NCBI GenBank assembly: GCA_000307935.1 | Contig: AMWX01000012.1 | Coordinates: forward strand, 282,915 to 346,914 | DNA: 64,000 nt | Direction of reading: 5' to 3' | Source of the DNA: SAR86 cluster bacterium SAR86E | GTDB taxonomy: Bacteria; Pseudomonadota; Gammaproteobacteria; Magnimaribacterales; D2472 | Shown here: in pieces, positions 18,987 to 27,332 of the stretch | Position numbering within the stretch: position 1 is the stretch's first letter | How the letters are laid out: every line of letters starts with the position of its first letter | The notes under the pieces: model-generated | What the model saw: the letters and a program-made list of their open reading frames with translations, nothing else | Database searches by the model: none | What the model was told of the DNA's origin: nothing | Position numbers and translations under genes: made by a program

Positions 18987-19015
18987 AAACCCGCTATTGC
19001 GGGTTTCTTATTTTT
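18987..19015. terminator. bidirectional intrinsic terminator
   Basis: An 8-bp stem, AAACCCGC/GCGGGTTT at 18987-18994 and 18999-19006 with a TATT loop, is flanked by an A-run on the left and a T-rich tract on the right. It can end both the rightward TetR transcript and the leftward hppA transcript, which converge here. Confidence 0.85.
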
Positions 19016-19029
19016 AGTTGAAGTAATTT

Positions 19030-21018
19030 TTACAACATTCCATTCAATGTTAATAAAGGAGCTATAACTAAACTCACTATTGCCATTACATTGATTAGGA
19101 TGTTCATTGAAGGCCCAGAAGTATCTTTAAATGGATCGCCAACTGTGTCGCCCACTACAACTGCAGCATGCGTATCAGAACCTTTTCCACCAAGGTTACC
19201 CTTCTCAACATATTTCTTAGCGTTGTCCCAAGCACCACCAGCATTTGCCATAAATAATGCAAGTGCAACACAACCTAAAAGACCGCCTGCAAGCATTCCG
19301 CCTAAAGCCATAGCACCCAAGCCAAATCCTACTACCGCTGGCATCGCTACTGCAATAACCCCTGGTAACATCATTTTCTTTAAAGCAGCTTTAGTTGCTA
19401 TCTCAACACATTTTTCTGAATCAGGATCTGCAGTACCTTCCATCAAACCGGTGATTTCTCTAAATTGTCTTCGAATTTCATTAATCATCTCAAATGCAGC
19501 ATCTCCAACAGCTGTCATGGTGATTGAAGAAATCAAGAAAGGAATACAAATTCCTATAAACATTCCTACCAATACAATTGGTTGGCCAAGAGATAAAGTA
19601 AATGCATCACCAAAATTAAGACTTACGACTGCAGAGAATGCAGAAATAATTGCAAGTGCTGCTAAAGCTGCGGCTCCAATTGCGAAACCTTTACCAATAG
19701 CTGCTGTTGTATTGCCGAGCTCATCCAAAGAATCTGTAATCTCTCTTACGTCCTCTCCCATGCCAGCCATCTCAGCAATACCACCTGCGTTATCTGCAAC
19801 TGGACCATATGCATCAATTGCCATGGTTATCCCAACTGTTGAAAGCATACCTACAGCAGCAATACCCACTCCATAGACTCCTGAAAGAGTTGTTGAAATT
19901 AAAATAATTGTTGCTAAAACTAAAATAGGAATTACAACAGATTGCATTCCAACTGAAAGGCCGGAAATCATAACGGTTGCAGACCCAGTTTCACCAGATT
20001 CAGCAATCTTTTTCACAGGATCTCCACCTGTATAGTATTCAGTTATTAATCCAATCAGAACTCCGCCGACTGCACCACAGACCACAGCCCACCAAACATT
20101 CATTGACACTCCTGCCATGCTGTTTGTTAAAAAATATGCCATTACAATAAATATTGCCGGTGCTAATAGAGTTCCTGAGCGTAAAGCACTTGCAGGCGCT
20201 TTAGCAGACTGTAATTTAACTATTATGATTCCAATGATAGAGGCTATTAAACCAATTGAAGTTAAAGCCAATGGAAACATCATCATTTCCTTTGAGCCTA
20301 ATGTGTAGGCTATCGCGATAGAGGCAATCATTGATCCACAATAAGATTCAAAAATATCTGATCCCATTCCTGCAACATCACCAACGTTATCACCAACATT
20401 GTCTGCGATAACTCCTGGGTTTCTTGGATCATCTTCAGGAATTCCTGCTTCAATCTTACCCACTAAATCTGCTCCAACATCAGCACTCTTAGTAAAGATG
20501 CCTCCACCAACACGAGAGAATAACGCTACCACTGATGCGCCCATTCCAAATCCTTCAAGAGCATGAACATGAGATTCACTAAAGAAATAGAAGAGGCCAC
20601 CTAAACCAATTAAGCCAAGAGAGGCAACACATAGTCCCATGACCGAGCCACCGTAAAAAGAAACACTTAATGCTGCAGCTGCGCCGTCTTGTTGAGCTGC
20701 AGTTGCAGTTCTAACATTTGCTTTTGTCGCAGCGTACATTCCAATAAATCCTGCTAAGGATGAACAGGCAGCACCAACAACAACTGCAATCGCAGATTGA
20801 ATTGTAAGAAAGGTTGCAACCAACACAACTAATACTGCTACAAAAATTAATAGATAGGTATATTCAGTTTTCATGAATTTCATTGCGCCCTTATGAATTT
20901 CATCACCAATCTTTTTAACTTGATCAGTTCCATCTGAATAACGCATGACCAAACTGAACACCACAAATGCGGCTATCAGACCAAGAACACCCAATGCTGG
21001 GGCAATTAATATATTCAT
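19030..21018 (-). CDS. hppA: membrane-bound ion-translocating pyrophosphatase, K+-dependent type
   Basis: Couples pyrophosphate hydrolysis to H+ or Na+ export across the inner membrane. The 662 residues form about 16 membrane helices. Catalytic loops are present: DVGADLVGK at 180-188, [16 protein letters not shown] from 207, and the C-terminal [13 protein letters not shown]. Residues 435-440 are GNTTAA; K+-independent enzymes have Lys in this motif (GNTTKA), so this belongs to the K+-dependent class. A glutamate in DIFESY (about 224) also fits that class, so Na+ transport cannot be excluded. Confidence 0.96.
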   Translation of the reverse strand: MNILIAPALGVLGLIAAFVVFSLVMRYSDGTDQVKKIGDEIHKGAMKFMKTEYTYLLIFVAVLVVLVATFLTIQSAIAVVVGAACSSLAGFIGMYAATKANVRTATAAQQDGAAAALSVSFYGGSVMGLCVASLGLIGLGGLFYFFSESHVHALEGFGMGASVVALFSRVGGGIFTKSADVGADLVGKIEAGIPEDDPRNPGVIADNVGDNVGDVAGMGSDIFESYCGSMIASIAIAYTLGSKEMMMFPLALTSIGLIASIIGIIIVKLQSAKAPASALRSGTLLAPAIFIVMAYFLTNSMAGVSMNVWWAVVCGAVGGVLIGLITEYYTGGDPVKKIAESGETGSATVMISGLSVGMQSVVIPILVLATIILISTTLSGVYGVGIAAVGMLSTVGITMAIDAYGPVADNAGGIAEMAGMGEDVREITDSLDELGNTTAAIGKGFAIGAAALAALAIISAFSAVVSLNFGDAFTLSLGQPIVLVGMFIGICIPFLISSITMTAVGDAAFEMINEIRRQFREITGLMEGTADPDSEKCVEIATKAALKKMMLPGVIAVAMPAVVGFGLGAMALGGMLAGGLLGCVALALFMANAGGAWDNAKKYVEKGNLGGKGSDTHAAVVVGDTVGDPFKDTSGPSMNILINVMAIVSLVIAPLLTLNGML

Positions 21019-21078
21019 CCTTTCTCTCCTATTAACAAGCGTTAGATTTTATCAAATAAAATTGAATTTAATTAGTAA

Positions 21079-22341
21079 TTAAGCCTTTGAATTGAAAATA
21101 TTTTCATCCAATTGATTCTCTGTTTTCGCAACTATACATGCAATTGCAGCATCACCGGTAACATTAACTGATGTTCTGATCATATCCAGCACTCTATCGA
21201 CTGCAAGAATGATACCAATTGCCTCAAGTGGCAAATTGAATTGTTGCAAAATTATTATCAAAGTAATGGTTCCTGCGGATGGAACAGCTGCAGTTCCAAT
21301 GGAAGTTGCGACCGCCAATAGCACAACTTGAATATATTGAAACAACGTTAGGTCAATACCAGACATTTGAGCAATAAATACTGTTGCTAAACCCTGCATA
21401 ATTGCAGTTCCATCCATATTGATAGTAGCCCCAACAGGCACCACAAAAGAGGCAACATTTTGATTTACACCTAAGTCTTGATTTACTGTTCTAAGAGTTA
21501 CAGGAATTGTTGCTGCGCTTGATGAGGTAGAAAATGCAAATAATGCAACGTCTTTCATCTTTCTATAAAAAGTTAATGGATTTAATCCTCCGATAAACTT
21601 CAAAAACATTGAGTATGTAAAAGCTGCATGAAATAAAAGGAGAGCAATTAAGAGAACAACATATGCCAAAACATCTTGGAAAATATCAAGACCATCAGCA
21701 ATAACAAACTTTCCAATTAAACAAAAAACTCCCAATGGAGCAAAGCTCATGATCATGACTATCAGCTGAAGAAATACTGTATTTAATTTTGCAAATGAGT
21801 CGCTTAAATTTCCTGTTAAATGATTTGTTTTATTGAGGGCTAAACCAAAAATAATGCTAAAGAATACAATAGCCAGCATCTGATTTTCAGCCATCGCCTG
21901 AATAATGTTTGAAGGAAAGATTCCAACAATGGTTGAGTAAATTCCTTGCCCTTGAGGCAATGAACTTGGCGCAGCCATGGCTATATCAGATGAATAATTA
22001 GAGCCTGGCTGAAAGAAAGAACCAGCTAAAAGTGCTAAAGAAACAGCAATGCCTGTAGTTAACAAATAAAAACCTACTGTTTTAAATGTAAGTTTCCCTA
22101 AAGACTGTGAGCTTCCAAGAGAGGAAATGCCTGTCACCAAAGAAAAGAAAACCAAAGGCACAACTAATAACTTTAGTAGATTCATGAAAATATCTCCGCC
22201 CATCTTAAAGATATATTTTTCTACAAAAGCATCTACTGAACTTGGAAAGAAGTTTGTGTAAAACAGGAAAGCGCCAACAACAAAACCAAGAATCAGACCA
22301 ACAAGTATGTTTCTGGTTAAGTTTTTCGGCGTATCAATCAT
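21079..22341 (-). CDS. dicarboxylate/amino acid:cation symporter (DAACS family)
   Basis: A 420-residue transporter of the GltP/DctA/SLC1 family that takes up dicarboxylates or acidic amino acids with Na+ or H+. Signatures are the serine-rich hairpin STSSSAATIPVT, NMDGTAIMQ (the N-M-D-G-T ion site) and DRVLDMIRTSVNVTGDA near the end. The substrate (glutamate, aspartate, succinate or another) cannot be set from sequence alone. Its ATG shares one base with the stop of the upstream rubredoxin gene. Confidence 0.95.
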   Translation of the reverse strand: MIDTPKNLTRNILVGLILGFVVGAFLFYTNFFPSSVDAFVEKYIFKMGGDIFMNLLKLLVVPLVFFSLVTGISSLGSSQSLGKLTFKTVGFYLLTTGIAVSLALLAGSFFQPGSNYSSDIAMAAPSSLPQGQGIYSTIVGIFPSNIIQAMAENQMLAIVFFSIIFGLALNKTNHLTGNLSDSFAKLNTVFLQLIVMIMSFAPLGVFCLIGKFVIADGLDIFQDVLAYVVLLIALLLFHAAFTYSMFLKFIGGLNPLTFYRKMKDVALFAFSTSSSAATIPVTLRTVNQDLGVNQNVASFVVPVGATINMDGTAIMQGLATVFIAQMSGIDLTLFQYIQVVLLAVATSIGTAAVPSAGTITLIIILQQFNLPLEAIGIILAVDRVLDMIRTSVNVTGDAAIACIVAKTENQLDENIFNSKA

Positions 22342-22511
22342 TAAATTTCTGTCATTTCAAAATCTTCTTTACCCACACCACAGTCAGGGCATAACCAATC
22401 GTCCGGAACATCATCCCAAGCAGTTCCTGGAGCAATGCCATCATCAGGCCAACCCAGTTCTTCGTCATATATTAGTCCGCATACAATGCATTCCCATTTT
22501 TTATATTCCAT
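22341..22511 (-). CDS. rubredoxin
   Basis: A 56-residue one-iron electron carrier. The two C-x2-C knuckles are clear: CIVCG at residues 8-12 and CPDCG at 41-45, with the usual Y..E.G.PDDGI.PGT.W.D.P.DW.CP spacing between them. The stop codon (TAA at 22341-22343) overlaps the transporter start in a TAATG, so the two are co-transcribed. Rubredoxins usually serve alkane hydroxylases or oxygen/NO-reducing enzymes; no such partner lies nearby. Confidence 0.95.
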   Translation of the reverse strand: MEYKKWECIVCGLIYDEELGWPDDGIAPGTAWDDVPDDWLCPDCGVGKEDFEMTEI

Positions 22512-22598
22512 TTTATCTCTCTTAGTTTTTCTGACTTAAAAAGTCTCATTCAATAAAAATTAAGCAGGCTATAATATCAGATTTTAGAGATCTAATTC

Positions 22599-23090
22599 AT
22601 GCAAGCAAAAAGAATTAATAATTGGCTAAATGCCACAGAGTTAAAAAGCTCTTTAAAAGATCAAAATATTTTAGATTGGTTAAATGAAGATGGTTCAATT
22701 ACTGCAAGAATTTCATCTAATGCTAAATTCAAACTTGAAGTCTTAAGTGATGATCTCGGCGTTGCTGAGGATGAGGAGTATAGTGCTCTGAACATAGCCT
22801 CAGAAGACGTTCGTATTAGAGAGGTAATTTTATATGGAGATCTAGTGCCCCTTGTTTATGCGAGAAGCATCATTCCAAATCTAACCGCATCAAAGGGTTA
22901 TCCAGGGTTAGGATCAATTGGATCAAAACCGCTTGGTGATTTGCTCTTTCAAAGCGACCTATTTACTAAAACACATCGAGAGTTTGCTCAATTTAAAGCT
23001 GCTTCTGAAGACTTAATTTGGGGAAGAAGGACTCGATACCTTGTCAAAGGATATCCATTAAGTGTTATGGAGGTATTTTTGTTGCCATGA
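22599..23090 (+). CDS. ubiC: chorismate lyase
   Basis: Converts chorismate to 4-hydroxybenzoate and pyruvate, the first ubiquinone-specific step. The 163-residue protein has the REVILYGDLVPLVYARSIIP block (catalytic Arg and strand), GLGSIGSKPLGDLLF and the C-terminal RTRYLVKGYPLSVMEVFL. A TATAAT at 22570-22575 is a plausible -10. Its end overlaps the ubiA start by an ATGA. Confidence 0.94.
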   Translation: MQAKRINNWLNATELKSSLKDQNILDWLNEDGSITARISSNAKFKLEVLSDDLGVAEDEEYSALNIASEDVRIREVILYGDLVPLVYARSIIPNLTASKGYPGLGSIGSKPLGDLLFQSDLFTKTHREFAQFKAASEDLIWGRRTRYLVKGYPLSVMEVFLLP

Positions 23091-23929
23091 ATAAGACACT
23101 TGCCATTTTCGAATTGATGCGATTAGACAAGCCAATAGGTATATACCTTTTGCTTTGGCCAGCATTATTAGCGCTAGTGATTAGCACAAATGGAGATTTT
23201 GAATACTCTCACTTATTAATTATTGTTATTGGAAGCATCTTAGTGCGATCAGCAGGCTGTGTAATCAATGACATTTTGGATAAAGACCTTGATGGAGATG
23301 TAGAGAGAACAAAAACTAGACCAATACCCAGCAAGAAGCTCTCAATATTTGAAAGTTGGGCTGTTTTTGGGGCGCTTGGCTTATTTAGCCTGATGTTACT
23401 TAGCTTAACAAATACAAATACAATTTTTATAAGTCTCTGCTTTGGATTAATGATAGTTTTATACCCTCTGACAAAGAGATTTTTTATTGGTCCTCAAATT
23501 TTTCTTGGCCTTACTTTTAACCCAACAATTATTGTTTACGCAATGACAAATGAATTAAATAATCCAACGATGTTTTTTTTATATTTCGCGGTCGCAGCAA
23601 AAACTATCGCCTTTGACTCTTTCTATGGATTATGTGACATAGAGGATGATAAAAAATTAGGCATCAACTCAACTCCCTTATGGTGGGGATCAAAAACTTT
23701 ATTAATAATTGCAATCCTACAATTTGCTGTAATTGGCCTTTTTATCATGGTGGGATTTAAAGCAGAACTTTCATCTGCTTGGTACATAGGAATAATTTTA
23801 TTAAGTGGTTTTTATTTTTATCAGCATCGGCTTGCTTCGCAAAAAGATTTTTTACTTGCTTTTAAAAATAATCATTGGGCATCTTTATATTTACTCTTCC
23901 TCTCAGTATTTTGTTTTCTGATAATCTAA
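23087..23929 (+). CDS. ubiA: 4-hydroxybenzoate polyprenyltransferase
   Basis: Attaches the polyprenyl chain to 4-hydroxybenzoate in the inner membrane. The start at 23087 (MNKTLAIFELMRLDKPIG) matches the family and overlaps the ubiC stop. The first aspartate motif NDILDKDLDGD runs from residue 61; the second is in DSFYGLCDIEDDKKLGI. About eight or nine membrane helices are apparent over 280 residues. ubiC-ubiA order is the standard gammaproteobacterial arrangement. Confidence 0.97.
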   Translation: MNKTLAIFELMRLDKPIGIYLLLWPALLALVISTNGDFEYSHLLIIVIGSILVRSAGCVINDILDKDLDGDVERTKTRPIPSKKLSIFESWAVFGALGLFSLMLLSLTNTNTIFISLCFGLMIVLYPLTKRFFIGPQIFLGLTFNPTIIVYAMTNELNNPTMFFLYFAVAAKTIAFDSFYGLCDIEDDKKLGINSTPLWWGSKTLLIIAILQFAVIGLFIMVGFKAELSSAWYIGIILLSGFYFYQHRLASQKDFLLAFKNNHWASLYLLFLSVFCFLII

Positions 23930-23933
23930 TTGA

Positions 23934-25058
23934 ATGTTATCTGAAATCAAAAACATTGATTTACAGCAAAGGCTTTATTCAATTAAAGCGAATAATCCTT
24001 TTGAAGACTTTTCATATTTGCGAGCAATGGAACAAAGTAATTCTGCATCAGAAAAATCTGGCTGGATTCCAGATCATCTTGGCGAAATTAAAAATAAAGA
24101 ATTAATTAGTTTTCTTCCTTTATATAAAAAATTTAATAGCTATGGGGAATTCATTTTTGATCATCAATGGGCAAATGCATTAAATAGGACTGGCAGAAAT
24201 TATTATCCAAAATTACTAACGGCCATTCCTTTCACTCCCTGTGAAGGAGACAGAATTATAGGCAAAGATGAAAAATCAAAATTTAATCTTATTGACGCAG
24301 CTATTAAAAAAATGGAAACAGAGGAAATAGAATCCTGGCATATTCTTTTTCCTAATGAATCAGGTAAGAGTGTTCTAAAAGAGAGAAATTTTATTGAAAG
24401 ATATAACTATAGGTTTACTTGGAAAAATGAAAATTTTTCTGATTTTGATAGTTTTCTATCTATATTTACTTCTCGACAAAGAGCAACTATTCGAAAAGAA
24501 CGAAAAAGTATTTCAAAGTTAGGCATTGAATTTAAATGCAAGAAACACAATGAAATTAATGCAGAAGATTGGGATTTATTTTATGTATTTTATCAGAAAA
24601 CCTATTATGAAAGAGCTCAAAACCCTTACCTAAATAAAGAATTTTTTAAGTTAATTAATACCGTAAATCAGTTAGTTAAACCAGTTTTATTCTTTGCTGA
24701 AATTGCAGGAGAGCCGATTGGCGCATCATTATGTTTCGAGGGTGAAGATACCTTATATGGAAGACATTGGGGGGCAACATCAAAAGTAAAAAACCTACAC
24801 TTCGAATGCTGTTACTATCAGGGTATAGAATATTGCATTAAGAATAATCTCAAATTTTTTGATCCAGGAGTTCAGGGAGAGCATAAAATCAGGAGAGGCT
24901 TTCAACCACACTTAAGCTCATCATTTCATTATTTTTTAAAAGAGGATTTTGGGCAAGCGGTAAGTGATTTTTGCAAATCAGAAAGGGTTCAAATTAAAAA
25001 TTATATTGAGGCATGCAAATCCTATACGCCGTTTAACAATGATTATAGAATCAAATAA
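23934..25058 (+). CDS. DUF482 (peptidogalycan/FemAB-like GNAT) family protein
   Basis: A 374-residue member of the GNAT-like 'peptidogalycan biosynthesis' family. Features are the N-terminal NPFEDFSYLRAMEQS and GWIPDHLG, SRQRATIRKERKS, the YYERAQNPYLNKEFF segment, a GEPIGASL acetyltransferase-type strand and FDPGVQGEHKIRRGFQP near the end. Biochemical function is not established. It lies 4 bp after ubiA and is immediately followed by a DUF1249 gene, so it is probably in the same transcript. Confidence 0.88.
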   Translation: MLSEIKNIDLQQRLYSIKANNPFEDFSYLRAMEQSNSASEKSGWIPDHLGEIKNKELISFLPLYKKFNSYGEFIFDHQWANALNRTGRNYYPKLLTAIPFTPCEGDRIIGKDEKSKFNLIDAAIKKMETEEIESWHILFPNESGKSVLKERNFIERYNYRFTWKNENFSDFDSFLSIFTSRQRATIRKERKSISKLGIEFKCKKHNEINAEDWDLFYVFYQKTYYERAQNPYLNKEFFKLINTVNQLVKPVLFFAEIAGEPIGASLCFEGEDTLYGRHWGATSKVKNLHFECCYYQGIEYCIKNNLKFFDPGVQGEHKIRRGFQPHLSSSFHYFLKEDFGQAVSDFCKSERVQIKNYIEACKSYTPFNNDYRIK

Positions 25059-25490
25059 ATGTATAAAAGTTTAAAAACAAAAAATCATTTAACGACTTGC
25101 AGTGCAAATTTTTCTAGGCTGAGAAAAATTTTATGTGATTTTGAAAGTGATACTTATACATTTGAAATTTTAAACAATGAACAAAAAAATTGGGCTGAAT
25201 TTTTGGTAATCTCCAGAACTCCACATACTCTGATGATCGAAGCAAAATTTAAAAATAAAGATGCGGCCTTGGTAAATTTTTTGCTCAGAATAAATATTTA
25301 TATTGATGCAAAGTTAGCAGAGGTAATTTCTTACCAACAAGAAAAACCTGTTCCATTTTTTATCCCCTCTCCATTCTCACAATCACAAGATGAAAAATAT
25401 CAACAAAATAGAATCCTAACCGAATGGCTTGAAAATATTTTTTTAAATGGAGCAGTTGAAGCAAAAGAAATAAATTTTTTAAATGATTAA
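25059..25490 (+). CDS. DUF1249 (YqiB-like) protein
   Basis: A 143-residue protein matching E. coli YqiB in layout: an N-terminal C..NF.RLR helix, a central beta region and the C-terminal Q-D-E-K-Y-Q-Q-N-R-I-L-T-E-W-L segment with trailing N-G-A. Function unknown. The ATG directly follows the stop of the previous gene. In E. coli yqiB lies beside cpdA and yqiA; here a yqiA homologue follows and cpdA is absent, which supports the call. Confidence 0.82.
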   Translation: MYKSLKTKNHLTTCSANFSRLRKILCDFESDTYTFEILNNEQKNWAEFLVISRTPHTLMIEAKFKNKDAALVNFLLRINIYIDAKLAEVISYQQEKPVPFFIPSPFSQSQDEKYQQNRILTEWLENIFLNGAVEAKEINFLND

Positions 25491-25565
25491 ACTTTAAATA
25501 GAATTCTAACTAAGTAATTTAAAAACATATTTTTTAATTTAAAATTTTAAGCAAAAGAAATAAAT
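25459..25565 (+). repeat. 17-bp direct repeat pair
   Basis: The sequence AAGCAAAAGAAATAAAT occurs at 25459-25475, inside the 3' end of the DUF1249 gene, and again at 25549-25565 just before yqiA. The copies are 90 bp apart. The second copy supplies the region upstream of the yqiA ATG. It may be a small slippage duplication. Confidence 0.7.
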
Positions 25566-25572
25566 AACCTGT

Positions 25573-26145
25573 ATGACTAAAATTTTATATCTTCATGGAT
25601 TTGCATCCTCTGCTGATTCAACAAAGGCAAAAGTAATTAAGTCTTTTGTTAAAAAAAATACTAGCTCAACTAAAATCTTAATTCCTAATTTGGATAATAA
25701 TATTAAACGTGCTTATCAGCAGATTGAAGAAATAATAAAAACAGAATCTCCCTCCTCAATTATTGGGAGTTCCTTGGGTGGTTTTTTTGGAATATATTTC
25801 GCAGAAAAATATGATCTTTTATGTGTGAATATAAATCCTGCAATTCCCCCAATTGATATGTCTGAATATCTTGGTGAAAATCAAAACTACTCAACTGGAG
25901 AAAAGTTTGTTATTGATCAAGATCAGCTTGACTGGTTAGGCTTAATGAATAAAAAAATTAAGAACTTAAAAAAACACAAAAATTTCATGACTATGGTTCA
26001 GTCAGGCGATGAAGTTCTTGATTATAAGCTCGCTATTGAGTACTTTTCCGGTAGTCAGATTGACATTACATTTGGAGGAGATCATTCATTTGAATATTTC
26101 GAGTCTCATATTCAAAAAATAAGAAATTTTCTAAATATGCACTAG
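25573..26145 (+). CDS. yqiA: YqiA-family alpha/beta-hydrolase esterase
   Basis: A 190-residue serine esterase. LYLHGFASSADSTKAK is the oxyanion-hole start, Ser67 in IGSSLGG is the nucleophile, an aspartate follows in MVQSGDEVLDY, and the catalytic His is in GGDHSFEYFESHI. E. coli YqiA has short-chain esterase activity; the physiological substrate is unknown. The stop codon lies inside a hairpin that also matches an NtrC site. Confidence 0.88.
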   Translation: MTKILYLHGFASSADSTKAKVIKSFVKKNTSSTKILIPNLDNNIKRAYQQIEEIIKTESPSSIIGSSLGGFFGIYFAEKYDLLCVNINPAIPPIDMSEYLGENQNYSTGEKFVIDQDQLDWLGLMNKKIKNLKKHKNFMTMVQSGDEVLDYKLAIEYFSGSQIDITFGGDHSFEYFESHIQKIRNFLNMH

Positions 26146-26160
26146 AAAAGTGCATATTTT
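26133..26160. promoter_or_regulatory. hairpin: yqiA terminator and/or distal NtrC site
   Basis: Ten-bp arms at 26133-26142 and 26150-26159 flank a 7-nt loop and are followed by T-rich sequence, as in an intrinsic terminator for yqiA. The inner arms also read TGCAC-N7-GTGCA, the spacing and half-sites of enteric NtrC enhancers. The centre is at 26146, about 94 bp upstream of the predicted sigma-54 start. Both roles are possible. Confidence 0.65.
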
Positions 26161-26188
26161 TATTACTTGCCCTATAATTAATCACAAA

Positions 26189-26207
26189 TTGCACATATTA
26201 TGTGCAA
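26189..26207. promoter_or_regulatory. proximal NtrC-type site upstream of glutamine synthetase
   Basis: A 19-bp palindrome, TTGCACATA-T-TATGTGCAA, contains TGCAC-N7-GTGCA, the NtrC consensus geometry. Its centre (26198) is 52 bp, about five helical turns, from the distal copy and about 42 bp upstream of the predicted transcription start. NtrB and NtrC are encoded just downstream. Confidence 0.75.
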
Positions 26208-26212
26208 ATATA

Positions 26213-26230
26213 TTGGCATAGATGTTGCAT
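26213..26230 (+). promoter_or_regulatory. sigma-54 promoter for glutamine synthetase
   Basis: TTGGCATAGATGTTGCAT has GG at 26215-26216 and GC at 26227-26228 with exactly 10 bp between them, matching the -24/-12 pattern TGGCAY-N5-TTGCW. Transcription would begin near 26240, leaving about 30 nt of leader with an AGGAG-type ribosome site before the ATG at 26271. Confidence 0.82.
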
Positions 26231-26270
26231 ATTTAATAATAAGTATTTTCAAATTTTTAGGAGAAATAGA

Positions 26271-27251
26271 ATGTCAAAATATACAACTTATGAATACATA
26301 TGGCTTGATGGGTATCAGCCAGAACCCTCAATGAGAAGCAAGGTTAAAGCAACTGATGCAAGCACGCCTCCAGATTGGTCATTTGATGGATCATCAACTC
26401 AACAAGCTGAAGGTGGGAGTTCAGACTGTTTGCTCCTACCAGTTCAAACATACGAAAACCCTCATGGTCATGATTTGGTTATGACGCAAGTTCAATCAGC
26501 TGATCACACCACTCATCCAACTAACTTTCGAGCTGCAGCTGAAGAAGTTGTAACGGATGAATGGTGGTTTGGATTTGAACAAGAGTTTTTCTTTACAGAC
26601 CCAGAAACTGGAGAACCTCTTGGTTGGGAAAATGGTGAGCCGAGAGCACAAGGAGATTTTTACTGTGGTGTAGGTGCTGGAAATGTAGTTGGCAGAGAGA
26701 TATCAGATCATCATCTTCAAGCGTGTTTAGACCTAGGAATTACACTCACAGGAACTAATGCTGAAGTTGCATTAGGGCAATGGGAATATCAATGTCTTGG
26801 CAAAGGCATTAAAGCAGCAGACGATTTATGGGTAAGCAGATACATGCTTTATAAGATTGCTGAAGAGTATGGTGTGGGAGTAAATATTCATCCAAAGCCT
26901 AAAACTGGTGATTGGAATGGATCTGGTATGCACACCAACTTCTCAAATGAAGAGATGAGATCTCGAGGTTCAGAAGAATTATTTTCATCCATGTGTGAAA
27001 AGCTTGGTGAAGTTCATCAAGAAGGAATTGCAGCTTATGGCTCTGATAATGATATGAGATTAACTGGTCTTCATGAAACACAAAGTATTGATCAATTCTC
27101 TTATGGAGTAAGTGACCGTGGAGCAAGTATAAGAATCCCGGTGTATACAGTCGAGCATAACTGGAATGGCTATTTAGAGGACAGAAGACCAGCTTCTAAC
27201 GCAGACCCATATAAAATCCTAGCGCACATAGTTGGAACGCTAACGAAATAA
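26271..27251 (+). CDS. glnII: type II glutamine synthetase
   Basis: Forms glutamine from glutamate and ammonia with ATP. At 326 residues it is the GSII (eukaryote-like) form, not the ~470-residue GSI. It starts MSKYTTYEYIWLDGYQPEP; the in-frame ATG at 26202 would overlap the promoter. Family signatures are WSFDGSSTQQAEG, the metal-binding WWFGFEQEFFF, GQWEYQCLG and GMHTNFSNEEMR. No adenylylation loop like that of GSI is expected. The upstream sigma-54 promoter and NtrC sites, and ntrBC downstream, indicate induction by nitrogen limitation. Confidence 0.95.
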   Translation: MSKYTTYEYIWLDGYQPEPSMRSKVKATDASTPPDWSFDGSSTQQAEGGSSDCLLLPVQTYENPHGHDLVMTQVQSADHTTHPTNFRAAAEEVVTDEWWFGFEQEFFFTDPETGEPLGWENGEPRAQGDFYCGVGAGNVVGREISDHHLQACLDLGITLTGTNAEVALGQWEYQCLGKGIKAADDLWVSRYMLYKIAEEYGVGVNIHPKPKTGDWNGSGMHTNFSNEEMRSRGSEELFSSMCEKLGEVHQEGIAAYGSDNDMRLTGLHETQSIDQFSYGVSDRGASIRIPVYTVEHNWNGYLEDRRPASNADPYKILAHIVGTLTK

Positions 27252-27288
27252 GCAAGAGATTGAATAACTCTTATACAGAGCAATTTAA

Positions 27289-27320
27289 AAAGCCCTCCTT
27301 AAAAGAGGGCTTTATTCTTT
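27289..27320 (+). terminator. terminator or attenuator between glnII and ntrB
   Basis: A 9-bp stem, AAAGCCCTC/GAGGGCTTT at 27289-27297 and 27305-27313, with a 7-nt loop and a T-rich tail. It would end most glnII transcripts while letting some read into ntrB, which starts at 27333, as in the glnA-ntrBC arrangement of enterics. Confidence 0.8.
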
Positions 27321-27332
27321 AAAGTTTTTTTC

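Noticed and set aside
19091..19876. 261-codon open frame on the plus strand inside hppA
   Set aside because: It is an antisense shadow of the Gly/Ala-rich membrane pyrophosphatase, with low-complexity Pro/Ile/Ala composition and no family motif.
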